Below are positions 46,861 through 58,702 of a stretch of DNA of 64,000 nucleotides, one piece after another. Source of the DNA: Lingula anatina (lineage: Eukaryota; Brachiopoda; Lingulata; Lingulida; Lingulidae). The notes beneath the pieces are model-generated. The model did no database searches. It saw only the letters and a list, made by a program, of their open reading frames with translations, and was not told the origin of the DNA. The translations under genes and the position numbers were made by a program. Numbering within the stretch: the stretch's first letter is position 1; every line of letters starts with the position of its first letter. The stretch is taken from positions 389,440-453,439 of the forward strand of contig NW_019774558.1 of assembly GCF_001039355.2 (NCBI RefSeq). The letters are read 5' to 3'.

Positions 46861-49017
46861 ATGAAGTTGGCCGCGCTGGTGCTGCTGGTTGCTGTTGGAA
46901 TGACCTTCAATGGTCTGGGCACTGAGGCTCTCACACCAGACCAGATCATCAAAACTCTGATGGGCGGTGCTCCTCCCTACTGGAATGTGTGCTTTGCTAT
47001 GGACAGCAGCGGCAGCATTAACAGCACTGAATGGAAAATGTCCAAATGGGCGGCACGGGTGAGATACACGTACACCGGACTTAGTCATTTGGCATTACAC
47101 ATTCCGATTTTTCATTTTCTTTCAATAACAATTATAAATATTAAATAATACACATGGATTTAGGCAGAAAGAATAGAAAATTATTATTCGTGTCTGAAAA
47201 ATATTAAAGGGATCAAAGCATTTCATTGTAAAACTGACAAAACAAAACGGTTTTGTTTTCGCCCCTGACGAGGCCTCAGGGCCGAAACGGCCGTAGGGCT
47301 TTTTTTTAAAAATAAAATGGAGAGAGGAAGATAAGTTATTCACATTCTTGATTATACCAGCTCCCCACGGGCCGCCGACATGGGTGGAGCACTTTTTCAT
47401 GGTGTACTGACTTAAATTTACAAACATTTTTACGTATTTATTAAAGGGCTAATTCTACTCATTCTACATAGAGCGATCGAACTCCATTCGGACTCTCACT
47501 GAATACAAACAGATCGACATGTCAGTTCTCCTTGTTAAGTAGAATACGCGATCATACGATTACTTTGGAAACGAGGAGGCATGGTAATCTTTGTAATCTG
47601 ATTGCATTCAGCGAGAGTCACCGCGGAGTTGAATCGATAGTTTCATTGAGAATAAGTCCCAAGACGTTATTGTAACGCGTAACAAAGTATTTGATTTTAA
47701 TCCAAAGGATTATTGTTTCAGGACACCCTTGCCATCATCAATAACACTCCCGGCCCGAATAGTATAGCACCTTGGAAACATAGGATTGCTCTGGTACGTT
47801 TCTCTACCTTGGCACAGCTGATCTATGGTCTGGGGACCCATCCGTTCTTCTCTGCCAATGATGCCGCTATTGCCGCGTTGTTTAAAAAAGGTAAAGTCGA
47901 TGGATTGTTAATATCAATATATAACTTTATGGAATTCACACAGTCTGCTGGGTATTTATAACAAATACCCATATGTGCATACACGTGTTCATACAAAAAT
48001 GAGTACACACATACGTACATAGACACACACACGCACGCACGTGCCTGCACAAACACAATAACTGTTATGCACATTTTGACATCGAACTACTTTATTTAAA
48101 CCCATAGTAGAAGGGTTAAGCAAAGTATTTACGTCAACATACTTCTTGAATGTATGATGGTATGTGATCCAATACTTGCCAAGACCGTCAAATATTCATT
48201 TTAATAAACACGTTTAAAAGGAAGGCGCCACTCAAAGTTCATGCATTTGTATATCATTCATATATTCACAGGTGGTATGACGCATATATACCATGCTTTG
48301 CTGAAGTGTAATGCTCAGCTTGGCTCCTCTGGCAAACGCCTAGTCTGGATGACCACTGACGGAAAACATAATAGATGGGGTGATCCTGTGGCCCTGGCAA
48401 AGTCCATGAAGAGGAAAGGTATGTACATCCGCTACATCAAAGTCAGAATACCGCAAATGAATAAAATTGTTTAACACATTTTTTGGTTTAGACAACAGAG
48501 CTTAATTCATGTTGGAAAGTTTTATTATCTATATTACTTTAGAAAATTAATACTGGTTTTGTCAATAGCTACCAGTATAGAAAATAATTTGCCGAAATTT
48601 ACTAGCCAATATTCTGTATGTTGACTGTCAGCATAAACTCTAACGGTCAGCAGACGAAATATTGGCTATAGTTAACCTTAGTTTACCTATTGACGTGATC
48701 AAACCTTTTTTGTTTCATTGAATTTCTAAAATGTATTCTTTTCCCTTTTTTCCTACTGATTACTGTACATAAGTTAAACTACTGTTTTTCTAATTTTAGG
48801 AATAAAAATTTGTATTGTTGCTATTGGCAACAGTGTTGACATGATCAAGATAAATGCCATGTCATCATGGATCGTAGTCAAGCCCTTCTACTGGCCTAAG
48901 AAGTGTGTTTTTAGGTATAAAACCTTTAAAGAGTTCATGATCGACACGTTTTATGCCCGACGGAGAGTGTTGCCATGGGAACCAGTTACCTTAAATCAGC
49001 GTCTTGCAAGTTTGTAA
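46861..49017 (+). CDS. vWA gene C: secreted vWA protein, intact, 243 aa
   Basis: Exons 46861-47058, 47722-47890, 48272-48418 and 48800-49017. The signal peptide MKLAALVLLVAVGMTFNGLG precedes a full vWA domain. Its MIDAS is the textbook DSSGS (residues 48-52), with Thr126 in GGMTH and Asp152 in MTTDG. The four cysteines are conserved. The C-terminus runs on through a basic helix (YARRRVLPWE) to LNQRLASL, which genes A and B lack. Of the five it looks closest to an unbroken family member. Intron 1 carries the shared MITE plus an extra short inverted-repeat insert near 47240-47300. Confidence 0.9.
47480..47630. mobile_element. MITE in intron 1 of gene C
   Basis: Same element and position as in genes B and D. 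Inverted termini AACTCCATTCGGACTCTCAC and TCACCGCGGAGTT. Confidence 0.88.
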
Positions 49018-51349
49018 AGTTTATCTTCCTCCACTGTTTGCAACTAGTAATAGTAACAGTGCTAAAAAGCCAACAAATGCAAGATATTGCTCCCAGAGCA
49101 GCCGCCAGATTTGCGCACGTCCTGTCAGATTACACATGTACAACATTGGTCAAAAATGTTGTCCCACCCCCATTTCCATGTACTTTTATTTACGAATGAT
49201 CACCTCACCGCTGTGAACTGTTAGCAATAGTGCTTTTAATTACGGATACCGTGTCTAACATGATTAATGGTTAAAAAATACAAAATAGTGGTGAAAATAT
49301 ACACATTTTATACCATTTATAAGAGGTACCCCCTCAAATCGACTGTTTCACTGTGACTTCTTCAGATGTAAAGAAAGGTCTATAAAATTGAAAAGACGCC
49401 ATCAAATGTCACCAAATTCACACACAATAAGCATTAGGGTGTGCTCGTTAACGATCACGTGCCTAACAGCGTGTGCATCTGCCGCGTACTGCAATTATCT
49501 CCTGTAGACGGCGCGACAAGCCTTCAACATTGGTAACAATTCTGTTGACATGATGTTACATACTTTGATATTGTAAATTTAACATGTAGCAGCAGGCATG
49601 AAAAACATATACTCTATTGGTGTAAAATCGTTGCCTGGATATGGCTGTCCATTTCCAAACCTCGCACAGTATCTGACACAACGCGCGTCGCTATATTTTC
49701 CGCACGTTGTAATATTATTCAAAACAGTTCACTTGAAGCTATAGCATACTCTGTAAAAAGGTATTTTCAACTGGTTTTTCTATAAAATCACCATTAACAT
49801 GTACCTTATAGGCAAGCGCTTAAGATTTGTACAAAAAGCTTTCAGACAAAATTTGAATATTACTCATATCATATGCAGGCACTCAGGTGTTTTCATAGGA
49901 AGAACGTTTGTACTGTTTAAGAAAACGACAGCACAAAGTCATTATACATTTGAAAATCACAATGAATTATACGCATGGATTCCAGCTAAAACCAATTAAA
50001 CAAGATTTATGGACCCCAAGGTCGAGAAAAACAAGTTATTTTTGATACACGATTTATGTTTAATTCAGGACTTTGTTACATAAGCATGTGCTTATCTAAG
50101 TGTTCTGTTAGCAGTACTTATTCTGTTAGCAGTGCACTTTTGGATAGTTCCAAAAATAAAATATCGCAACATCCAATTTGATGAAAAAATGGACATGAAA
50201 GAAGCTCAATTGTTCTTAAACAATTATTGTGATTATTAAAGGTAACTTTTGATAAAGATAAAAATGCAGAAAAAACATCGCTTTTAATATTGCAAACACC
50301 TTATTTTATGATTGTTATGATAATGATTGTCTCTGAATCTGTCCTTATGACACTGGCATTTAGTACTTCTCGAGATTTAGATTATGGAAACTCATTTTTT
50401 CTATGCAAACAATGGGAATAAACTATTTTCCATATGTTGATTTACTGTTTCTTCTTATTATGTATGTGTATTTGGAGGAGTGGCGGACTAACGAGTTTCA
50501 AGATTGACTGCATGGCATATGCAGTGGCGAATTTAGAGGGGGGTTGGGGGGGAGGTCCTGACCCCCTTCGAATTCTGAAAAAGAAAAAAAAAACTCATAG
50601 TCCCTCTTGAAATTAGAATTTTGACTAGCTGAATCATACTTTTAAACAGTACCAAATGACACCGTTCGTCCTCTGAAATGCCAAATATTTTTGGGGCCCG
50701 CTAAAGGACCCCTGGTCCCACGCCAAAGGGGGCGGGGTGTCAGCTTCAAATCCGCGACCCCTCTTCAAATAAACCTGGATCCGCCCCTAATATGACGGCA
50801 GATAAGTAAAAAGAATAATTCCTAGTGCCTGCAAAACCCAAGTTAAAACCTGGCCATGGATTCTGCGTCTGTCAGTATGAACCATTGGTTGGATAGGTGC
50901 TTCTTTAATTAGAAAAACATCAGCAGCTCTAATAATGATAATGTAATAATAATGTAGTAATAACAATGATGATGGTAATGATTTTTTTTAAACAAGCTTC
51001 ACAGGTTCGCGTTTCACGCACCAATAAATAGCCTATCTAAATGTTTCTTATAAGAGTGAAGGGATTGATTACAGTTCCGCATGCTTTCCTTTGACATATT
51101 TGACAGAAGTTAACCTGGAGTGTCATATACATACTGTGTGATATTAACTGACCTGGGTTCAAGGTTTTTGTGAACATAACGGTAGTCTAGATACAAGTAT
51201 TTTTTTCCACGAAAGATTTTTATTTGAAAATAACACCCAGTGTCTACCAAAAAACGATTTGCCAGTACACGGAAATAAATATTTATTCATAAAAATGTCT
51301 GTAAGAGAAAAGGCAATCGAGTTTGTTTTGCGTAATACTTGTTAGGATG
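49018..51349. other. Flank downstream of gene C
   Basis: No gene. It holds array-specific repeated blocks (for example CAGCCGCCAGATTTGCGCAC near 49099, also in the other units) and a GTGGCGAAT-type element. Confidence 0.6.
50518..50790. mobile_element. GTGGCGAAT/GATCCGCC short element
   Basis: Begins GCAGTGGCGAATTTAGAGG and ends CTGGATCCGCCCCTA. The interior carries GGTCCTGACCCCC and the TTTTGACTAGCTGAATCAT block of the family. Confidence 0.8.
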
Positions 51350-51502
51350 CACGTCTCTCCTTAGAACGACCGATATAGCTACTCTTCTAAATTCTGAACG
51401 TGGACCAGTTGCCTGTCGTCAATGAAGAAGAGGTTAGCTGCAATGGTACTTCTGGTTGTATTCTTTTTCTTAAATTCAATTAATTGCCACATAACAAGAT
51501 GA
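51256..51502 (+). pseudogene. Leader relic 6: intact signal-peptide micro-ORF
   Basis: ACGATTTGCCAGTACACGG (decayed inverted CCAAT), CTCTCCTTAGAACG (decayed TATA), then an ATG at 51422 opening MKKRLAAMVLLVVFF and ending at the TGA at 51500-51502 (26 codons). It reads as a complete secretion leader with nothing after it. Relic 6 shares CTTCTAAATTCTG and GTGGACCAGTTGCC with the true promoters. Confidence 0.65.
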
Positions 51503-51606
51503 TACTCACACTTCATGACTGTCTAGCTTTTATTCAGTTAAACTTACTAAATACCTTTTAATGTGCGATTAAAGGAATCGTAACCATTTGAATTCAAAAT
51601 AAGAAA

Positions 51607-51671
51607 GCACAAGTTGGTTAATAAATAGAGATGTATCATTAATACATCTCTATTTATTAACCAACTTGTGC
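51607..51671. repeat. Perfect 30 bp-arm palindrome
   Basis: GCACAAGTTGGTTAATAAAT and on to 51636 is the exact reverse complement of 51642-51671, with a 5-base loop. Paralogous positions in the other units have only the right arm (CCAACTTGTG or CCAACTTGCACCAAGC). Confidence 0.95.
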
Positions 51672-52703
51672 CAAGCACTGTAAGGTGAAAGCTGCCACCA
51701 GGATCTCAAGGTCTCAGGTTGTACTGTTCTGTGAGGTGAAGCACGTTCCATGGGGTTGGTTTGATGTGTGTGTGTGTGGGGGGGGGGGGGGGGGGGGGGC
51801 GTATGATATTAAATCCAAACACTGTCAAAATAAAGCCGTACATATTGCCATACCCCATACCAGATCCGACACAACACACGTCGGTTTATTTTACATACGT
51901 TGTAACATTATTAAAAACCAGTAAGCGGGAACCCAGAACAAATGTTCTCAACTGATTTTGCTATCCAACCAACATGTAGTACCCTAGGTTCTATATTTAA
52001 GTATTGCCAGCTCGATCTTGATTTCATATGTAACCCATATCAGCAATACTTAAAGCTTCCACATGAACAGGCATGAATGTGAGCAAGCTAGCTATTGTGC
52101 CCTGACACTCAGGGCAACATGTAGCAAAAGCACGTGCGTTTAGAATTTACATACAGCCACGGGTTTTCACTGCAATAAATTTTTTTTGTCTTTTTAAGAA
52201 AACATTTATATATCACTATAAATAATACATGTATTTATGAGTTCTCGCTAAGACTCGTAATTGACAAACAAGTTTTTTGTCCTAAATTAAAATAAAACCA
52301 CATATTTCCTGATGAATGTTTATGTTTAATTCAGGACACTGTAACATCAACATGTGCTTATCAGAGTGTTTACTGCAAAGTTTATTATTGCACCGCTCAG
52401 TGTTACCATCCAAATACTTCTTGAAAATTATGGCATCAGGATACATAACACCGGGTCCGCGTTTCGCACACCAGTTTTAACTGGTTAAAATTGTCTATTT
52501 ATGTATTTATTTAAAATAAACTTAAAAGTTTAAACCCAAACACTTTTCTAAGTCAACAGGAGCAGTGGCTTAAAGGAATACCTAATAATTGTTTGGAACA
52601 AATTTTACAACATTGTATGCTACCAGCATTGCAATAGCCTAAGATTCCAGCCCTTTGACAAAAAAGTCACTTATGTAATTAACTCCCAGGGCCTAACAAA
52701 ACG

Positions 52704-52810
52704 ATTGGTCCATACAAGGAAATGAATTGTAATAAATGCAGCCAGTGTGAGTAAGTATAAATTAGCACTATTTGTATAAATATCTGTTTGGAAGCCCGTC
52801 TCTATGAACA
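52704..52810 (+). promoter_or_regulatory. Promoter of vWA gene D, proximal TATA lost
   Basis: The inverted CCAAT (ATTGG at 52704-52708) is kept. The proximal TATAAAAG of A-C is TATGAACA here (52803-52810). An upstream GTATAAATATC at about 52774 remains and may serve instead. ATG spacing is unchanged at 69 bp. Confidence 0.65.
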
Positions 52811-52871
52811 CAACCGAGGAAGCCACACTTCTATCAACTGCACGTGGACCAAGTTCCTGCCGTCACCGAAG

Positions 52872-54943
52872 ATGAAGTTAGCCGCGCTAGTGCTGTTGGT
52901 TGTTGTTGGAATGGCCTTCAGTGGTCTGGGCACTGAGGCTCTCACAATCGACCAGATCATCAAAACTCTGATGGGCAGTCCTCCCTACTGGAAAGTTTGC
53001 TTTGCTTTGGACAGCAGCGACAGCATTAGCAGAACTGAATGGAAAATGTCCAAATGGGCGGCACGGGTGAGATAGGTGTACACTGGACTTAGTCATTTGC
53101 CATTAAACATTTTTTTCCGATTGTTTTCTTTCAATACCAGTTATAAATTTTAAATAAAAACATAGATTTTGGCAACAAGCATAAAAAATTATTATACGAT
53201 TAATATTAGATAAATTTGCACGACAAAGTGTCTGAAAAATAATAAAGGGATCAAAGCATTTCATTGTAAAACTGACAGTGTAACAGTGTTAAGATTACTT
53301 GTAGACAAGCAAATGTTTATATTTTTTAGATTAAATTTACAGGTATCATTTACGTATTTATTAAAGACATAATTTTACTCATTCTACGTAGAGCGATCAA
53401 ACTCCATTCGGACTCTCGCTGAATACAAACAGATCGACATGTCAGTTCTTGGTGTTAAGTAGAATACAGAAAAGTTCGCGATGATACGTTTACTTTGGAA
53501 ACGAGGAGGTGTGGTAATCTTTGTAATCTGATTGCATTCAGCGAGAGTCACCGCGGAGTTGAATCGATAGTTTCATTGAGAATAAGTCCCAAGACGTTAT
53601 TGTAACGCGTAACAAAGTATTTGATTTTAATCCAAAGGATTATTGTTTCAGGACACCCTTGCCATCATCAATAACACTCCCGGCCCGAATAGTATAGCAC
53701 CTTGGAAACATAGGATTGCTCTGGTAGTCTTCTCTACCTGGGCAAAGGTCATTTTCGCCCTGGGGACTTACCCGTTCTACCCACAGAATGATGCAGCTAT
53801 TGCCGCAGCGCCTAAAATAGGTAAGGTCGATGATTTGTTAATATCGCTATGCACGTAGCTCATAATATGAACAACAATTACACACAAATACCCACATGTA
53901 CGTACATTCAAACATACGTACATACATACATACATACATACATAATACATAAACACGCACACACACACACACGCACGCACATACGCACGAACGCAAGCAC
54001 AAACGCTGTTTCACATATTTTGACATCGAATTGCTGCATCAAGACCCAGAGTATTTACATCAACATGCTTCCTGATGTTGATGACATACGCGGTCACGGT
54101 ATGTGATCTTATACCAAAACCGTCTCAAAGAATTTAATTTTAATAAACACGTTCAAAAAAAGGCGCAGCGCTATGGGTTCATACTTTTGTATATCATGTA
54201 TTTTCACAGGTGGCATGACGAATATACACCATGCTTTGGTGAAGTGTAATGGTCAGCTTGGTTCCTCTGGCAAACGCCTAGTCTGGATGACCACTGATGG
54301 ATATCACAATATGTGGGGTAACCCGGTGGCCAAGGCAAATGCCATGAAGAGGAAAGGTATGTACTTCCGCTACGTCAAAGCCAGATTACCGCAAATAATT
54401 AAAATTGTTTAATATAATTTTTCAGTTGAGACAACAGAGCTTCATTCACGTTGAACAGTTCCATGAGCTACAGTATATTATTTTAGAAAATTGAAACTGA
54501 ATTTTGTCAATAGCTACCAGTATAGAAAATAATTCGCCGATATTTACTAGCTAGTATTCCGTATGTTGACAGTCAGCATCAAGTCTAACGGTTAGCAGAC
54601 AAAATATTAGCAAGTAAACCTTACCTATCATGTGTATTCACGATCAAACCCTTATTTGTTTCATTGAATTTCAAAAACGTGTTCTATTCCATTTTTCCTA
54701 CTGATTACTGTATATAAGTTAAGCTACTATTTTTCCATTTCAGGAACAATTATTTGTATCGTTGCTATTGGCAACAGTGTCAACATGAGAAGGATAAATG
54801 GCATGGCATCGAGGATCAAGAGAAAGCCCTGTGTTCTTAGGTATAAAACCTATAGAGCCCACATGATTAGCACGTTTTACGCCCGAAGGAGAGTGATACC
54901 ATGGGAAAGAACCAGCTTAAGCCAGCGTCTTGCAAGTTTGTAA
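52872..54943 (+). CDS. vWA gene D: secreted vWA protein, intact, 236 aa
   Basis: Exons 52872-53066, 53652-53820, 54210-54356 and 54744-54943. Signal peptide MKLAALVLLVVVGMAFSGLG, then a vWA domain with complete MIDAS: DSSDS, Thr in GGMTN, Asp in MTTDG. Exon 1 is one codon shorter than in A-C (GSPPYWK versus GGAPPYWN). The loop before CVLRY is shortened (RIKRKP). The C-terminus continues through RRRVIPWERTSLSQRLASL, like C. The exon 2 first half is almost identical to that of C (DTLAIINNTPGPNSIAPWKH), while its second half resembles A (GTYPFYPQNDAAIAA), so the exon looks like a mosaic. Confidence 0.9.
53400..53560. mobile_element. MITE in intron 1 of gene D
   Basis: Same element and insertion point as in B and C. 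Confidence 0.88.
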
Positions 54944-55611
54944 AGTTTATGTTCGTCCACTGTTTGCAACTCTTCAATTGAATATCTTGATTTGAATATC
55001 TTGATTTCAGCCAGAATGACTTCTCTCTCAATAATTTTTTACCAATTTACATTTGGATAGTTCCGAAAATGCAACATCCAATTTGATGGAAAAATGGACA
55101 TGAAAGAAGCATAATTGTTCTTAAATAATTATTGTGTTTATAAATAGATACTAATTAATTAAGAAAAAAATAAAATTTGTAATGATAATTGTCGCTGAAT
55201 CTGTCCTTATGGCACTGGCATTTGGTACTTCTCTAAATTTAGATTATGGAAACTCATTTTGTCTGTGCAATCAGAGGAAATAAACGATTTCAAATGCTGA
55301 TTTACTGTTTCTCCCTTTTTTATTAATTGGACTGGTTTTTAATGTGTGTGTGTGTGTGTGTGTGTGTATTTGGAAGGGTGGCGGACTAACTAGCTTCAAG
55401 CTTGACTGCATGGCATATATACCAGTAGATAGGTATTTAGTATAATACCTAGTGCCCGCCACACCGATGTTACCCTGTACACCCTGCCCATGGAATCTGG
55501 ATCCGAAGGATAAAATATTGGTTGGATAGGTGCTTCTTTAATAAGAAAAAACATCAGCAGCGCTAATAATGATAATGTAGTAATAATATAATAATGAAAA
55601 TGATGATGGTG

Positions 55612-55693
55612 ATATGTCAATAGTGCTAAGACGAATGTGTAGCTTTTTTTTTCAAAAACAAGTTACACATTCGTCTCAGCACTATTGACATAT
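55612..55693. repeat. 34 bp-arm hairpin
   Basis: ATATGTCAATAGTGCTAAGA and on to 55645 pairs with 55660-55693 with two mismatches, around a T-rich loop. Unit 2 (about 42438-42470) holds only the right arm. Confidence 0.92.
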
Positions 55694-57535
55694 AGAATTT
55701 TAAATTACAAAGATGAATAAAAAAACTTATGTATAAAAGTAACACAATTTAAAATGGCATAAATCAAATCAAATAGTATTGAAGTAAATACTGTTTTTTA
55801 ATATCTCAATACTATGATATCAGCCATTTAGAGAAATATTCGGATTGTTAATAAGATTATGGGCCATAAAAGCGATGCTGCAGTGTCGAAACCATAATAT
55901 GGATATGTTTCAAGAGTGTTATCTGCTTGTTTTAGCTGTATAAGTTTGATTTGCCAACTAAATCTAGGTGTTCTAACGGGACTTGCTAGTTGTAAATTAA
56001 GGTAGAATGACCAGTCGTCCTTTAAAAATTTCAAAAGCCTTGAGCCGAATTTTATAAACTATCCTTTGAGATACAGGTAAACAACAAGGACCACAAAGAT
56101 CAGATTTGAATATTTTTAACGCAGACATGGAGCAGAATTTAGAGATTATTGATTTTTTTTCATTTGATAGTAATGGTGCTCAAAAACCAACAAATTTAAG
56201 GTATTGCCCCCAGAACAGCTGCCAGATATGATGCGTCCGTGCTGTCAGATTATACATAAGGCTTGTAAGGCCAACATTTTGAACATATATCATAATCAAA
56301 ATTCATATATGTTCAATGACCACGCCAAGTTGGGTTTTTCAAATGTTATTTTTTACACGATTGTTTTGCTTGTTCTGAAAATCTCCCATTAAGCACAAGT
56401 TTACATCTTTGTTAGCTAAATAACTAAGATATATTACTTTTTATTTCGTCAATTTTGGAAAGTCCACTTTGCAGTTGTTATTGCAAGGCCATTTAAAATT
56501 ACTTTTTGATTGTGAAATCAAGTAATCAACCAGAACCTCATGGAGTTGATTTTCTGGTCTTGCCTAATATAGAATAAAAGAAAAAATTCGCACTTTTTCA
56601 TTCAATGGCCACCTAAAAATAATACTCAAACTCCATGCCTGTCTAGCTTTTATTTAGTTGAAATATTTTAATGAACGATTAATGGAGTCGTAACCATTTG
56701 ACTTTAAAATAGGAAAAATAATATTTGACGATTCCCAGAAAACGGTATTAAGTAACCCAACTTGCGCCAAGCACTGTGAGATGAAAGCTGTCAGGATCTC
56801 AAGGTCTCAGGTTGTACTGTGAGGTGAAGCACGTTCCATTGGTTAGAATGATGTGTGTGTGTGTGTGTGTGTGTGGGGGGGGGGGGGACATGATGTTACA
56901 TACTATGATATTGTAAATTTCCCATGTAGCAGCAGGCAGGAAGATCGTATACTCTTTTGGTGTACAATCGTTGCCAGAGTATAGCTGTCCATTTCCAAAC
57001 CCTGTACCGTATCTGACACAACGCACATCTCTATATTCTGCATACGTTGTAACATTATTGAAAACAGTTCATGGGAAGCTATATCGTACGTATTTTCAAC
57101 TGTTTTTTTTCTACAACCAGCATTTACAAGTACAATATGGGCAAGCGCTTAAGATTTGTATAAAAAGCTTTCAGACAAAATTTGAATATTACTCCTATCA
57201 TATGCAAGCACTCAGGTATTTTCACTGGAAGAAAGTTTGTACTGTTTAAGAAAACGCCAACACAAGCCATTATACATTTGAAAATCACAATGAATTATAT
57301 GCATGGATTCTAGCTAAGACCAAGTAAACAAGTTTTATGGATCCTAAGGTGGAGAAAAACAATCTATTTTCTGATACACGATTATGTTTAATTCAGGACT
57401 TTGTTACATAAGCATGTGCTTATGTGAGTGTTCTGTGTGCAAGTTTAAAAAGATGAAGATAGAAATGAGATGGCTATTAACCAGAGGAGAAGTTTTGACA
57501 ATAACTGCAGTAGTGGCGGACTTGTTATAACTATG

Positions 57536-57536
57536 T

Positions 57537-57596
<60 letters not shown>
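57536..57596. repeat. (AAT)n microsatellite
   Basis: About 19 AAT units. Confidence 0.95.
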
Positions 57597-57597
<1 letters not shown>

Positions 57598-57613
57598 GTT
57601 GTAATAATAATAA

Positions 57614-57873
57614 AAGGGGCGGATCTAGGAATATTTGCGGAGGGGGGGGGGCAGATGCGAAGCCGACCCCCCCCCCTCCCCCCTTGGCGTGGGGTTCGGA
57701 GAAGGGCCCCCCAAAAATCTGATGTTTTTGAGGGGGAAGGGTGCCATTTAGTACGGTTTAGAACTATGATTCAGCTAGAAAAAAATTCTTATTTCAAGAG
57801 GGGACCATTGGTGTGATTGTTTTTAGAATTTGAATGGGGTCAGGACCTCCCTGACCTTAAATCTGCCACTGAT
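57614..57873. mobile_element. GGCGGATC/CTGCCACTG short element
   Basis: Starts AGGGGCGGATCTAGGAAT and ends AAATCTGCCACTG. The interior has GCAGATGCGAAGCCGACC, GATTCAGCTAG and GGTCAGGACC, shared with the copy at 21475. Confidence 0.8.
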
Positions 57874-58117
57874 CATCGTAAAAGGTGAAAAAACTGATTT
57901 CGTTTACTTTGATTAAATTTTGTGATGTGTATGATAAATAAATAAAGCTAATTTGTCATTCATCATTCCACGTTAACAGGTGTCAACAGGCGCAATGTCT
58001 AAAAGGTATACCAAAATAACTCATTTGCAAAAATAACATCCAGAGTCTGATAAAACGATTGGTCCATACAGGGAAGTAAATAATAAGTAATGCTAAGTAC
58101 GTGAAGGTGCAAATTAG

Positions 58118-58370
58118 GGACCATTCCCAGACCCCATCGGACTAACTGTGGATCGATCTATATCCCAGTGGATTCTAGCTAAATTGCAATCAACTGAAGC
58201 GGCTTAGATGTCTGTCACGTCTACTAAATCTGCCAGGGAGTAATTAATTATCGTTTAGCAGCTTCAGTAGGCGCGCAAGACATTTAAGTCGCATTTAAAC
58301 TGAGAGCAGCTTAGTAAGAAACCCCTTGGAGATTAATCGATCCTCTTAGATCGATCTAGGTATGGGAACC
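58118..58370. mobile_element. GATCGATC-type MITE upstream of gene E (first of two)
   Basis: Flanked by TAG (58115-58117 and 58371-58373). Ends GGACCATTCCCAGACC and AGGTATGGGAACC. A diverged subfamily of the 12950 element; its closest relative is at 62764. Confidence 0.85.
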
Positions 58371-58373
58371 TAG

Positions 58374-58588
58374 GCTGTATTCCCAGAGCTTTTAGATCGA
58401 TCTATCCCCGCGGGGAGTCTCACTAGATTACTGTCAGAGAATCCGGCTTAAGTGTCCGTCCCGCCTACTACAAGCTGTAAGGGGGTAATTAACTTTCGTG
58501 TCCGCTCGGCTGACAGCTATTTAGCTTGAACCCCCAGGGAGTTAGGTCGATCTAAAGTAGATCGATCTAATCTCTGGAAATGGGGTCC
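58374..58588. mobile_element. GATCGATC-type MITE upstream of gene E (second of two)
   Basis: Shares the TAG at 58371-58373 with its neighbour and has a second TAG at 58589-58591. Ends GCTGTATTCCCAGAGC and CTCTGGAAATGGGGTCC. It lies 48 bp upstream of the TATA-like box of gene E. Confidence 0.88.
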
Positions 58589-58636
58589 TAGTCTTAGTGT
58601 TATGTATAAATAGCTATTTGGACGCCCAGCTCTCAG

Positions 58637-58644
58637 TATAACAA
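58637..58644 (+). promoter_or_regulatory. TATA-like box of vWA gene E
   Basis: TATAACAA at the position of TATAAAAG in A-C, 66 bp before the ATG. A better TATAAATA lies upstream at about 58605. The promoter relic at 36512 has the same TATAACAA. Confidence 0.6.
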
Positions 58645-58702
58645 CCCTAGCAGGCCCTCTTCTATCATCTGCACGTGGACCTAGTTCCTTCCTTTACTGA
58701 AG

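Larger units (their letters stand above)
54944..58117. other. Flank downstream of gene D
   Basis: No gene. It contains a hairpin (55612-55693), array-specific blocks also found after A, B and C, GT/G-run tracts at 55345-55367 and 56850-56888, an (AAT)n tract and a GGCGGATC-type element. Confidence 0.6.
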
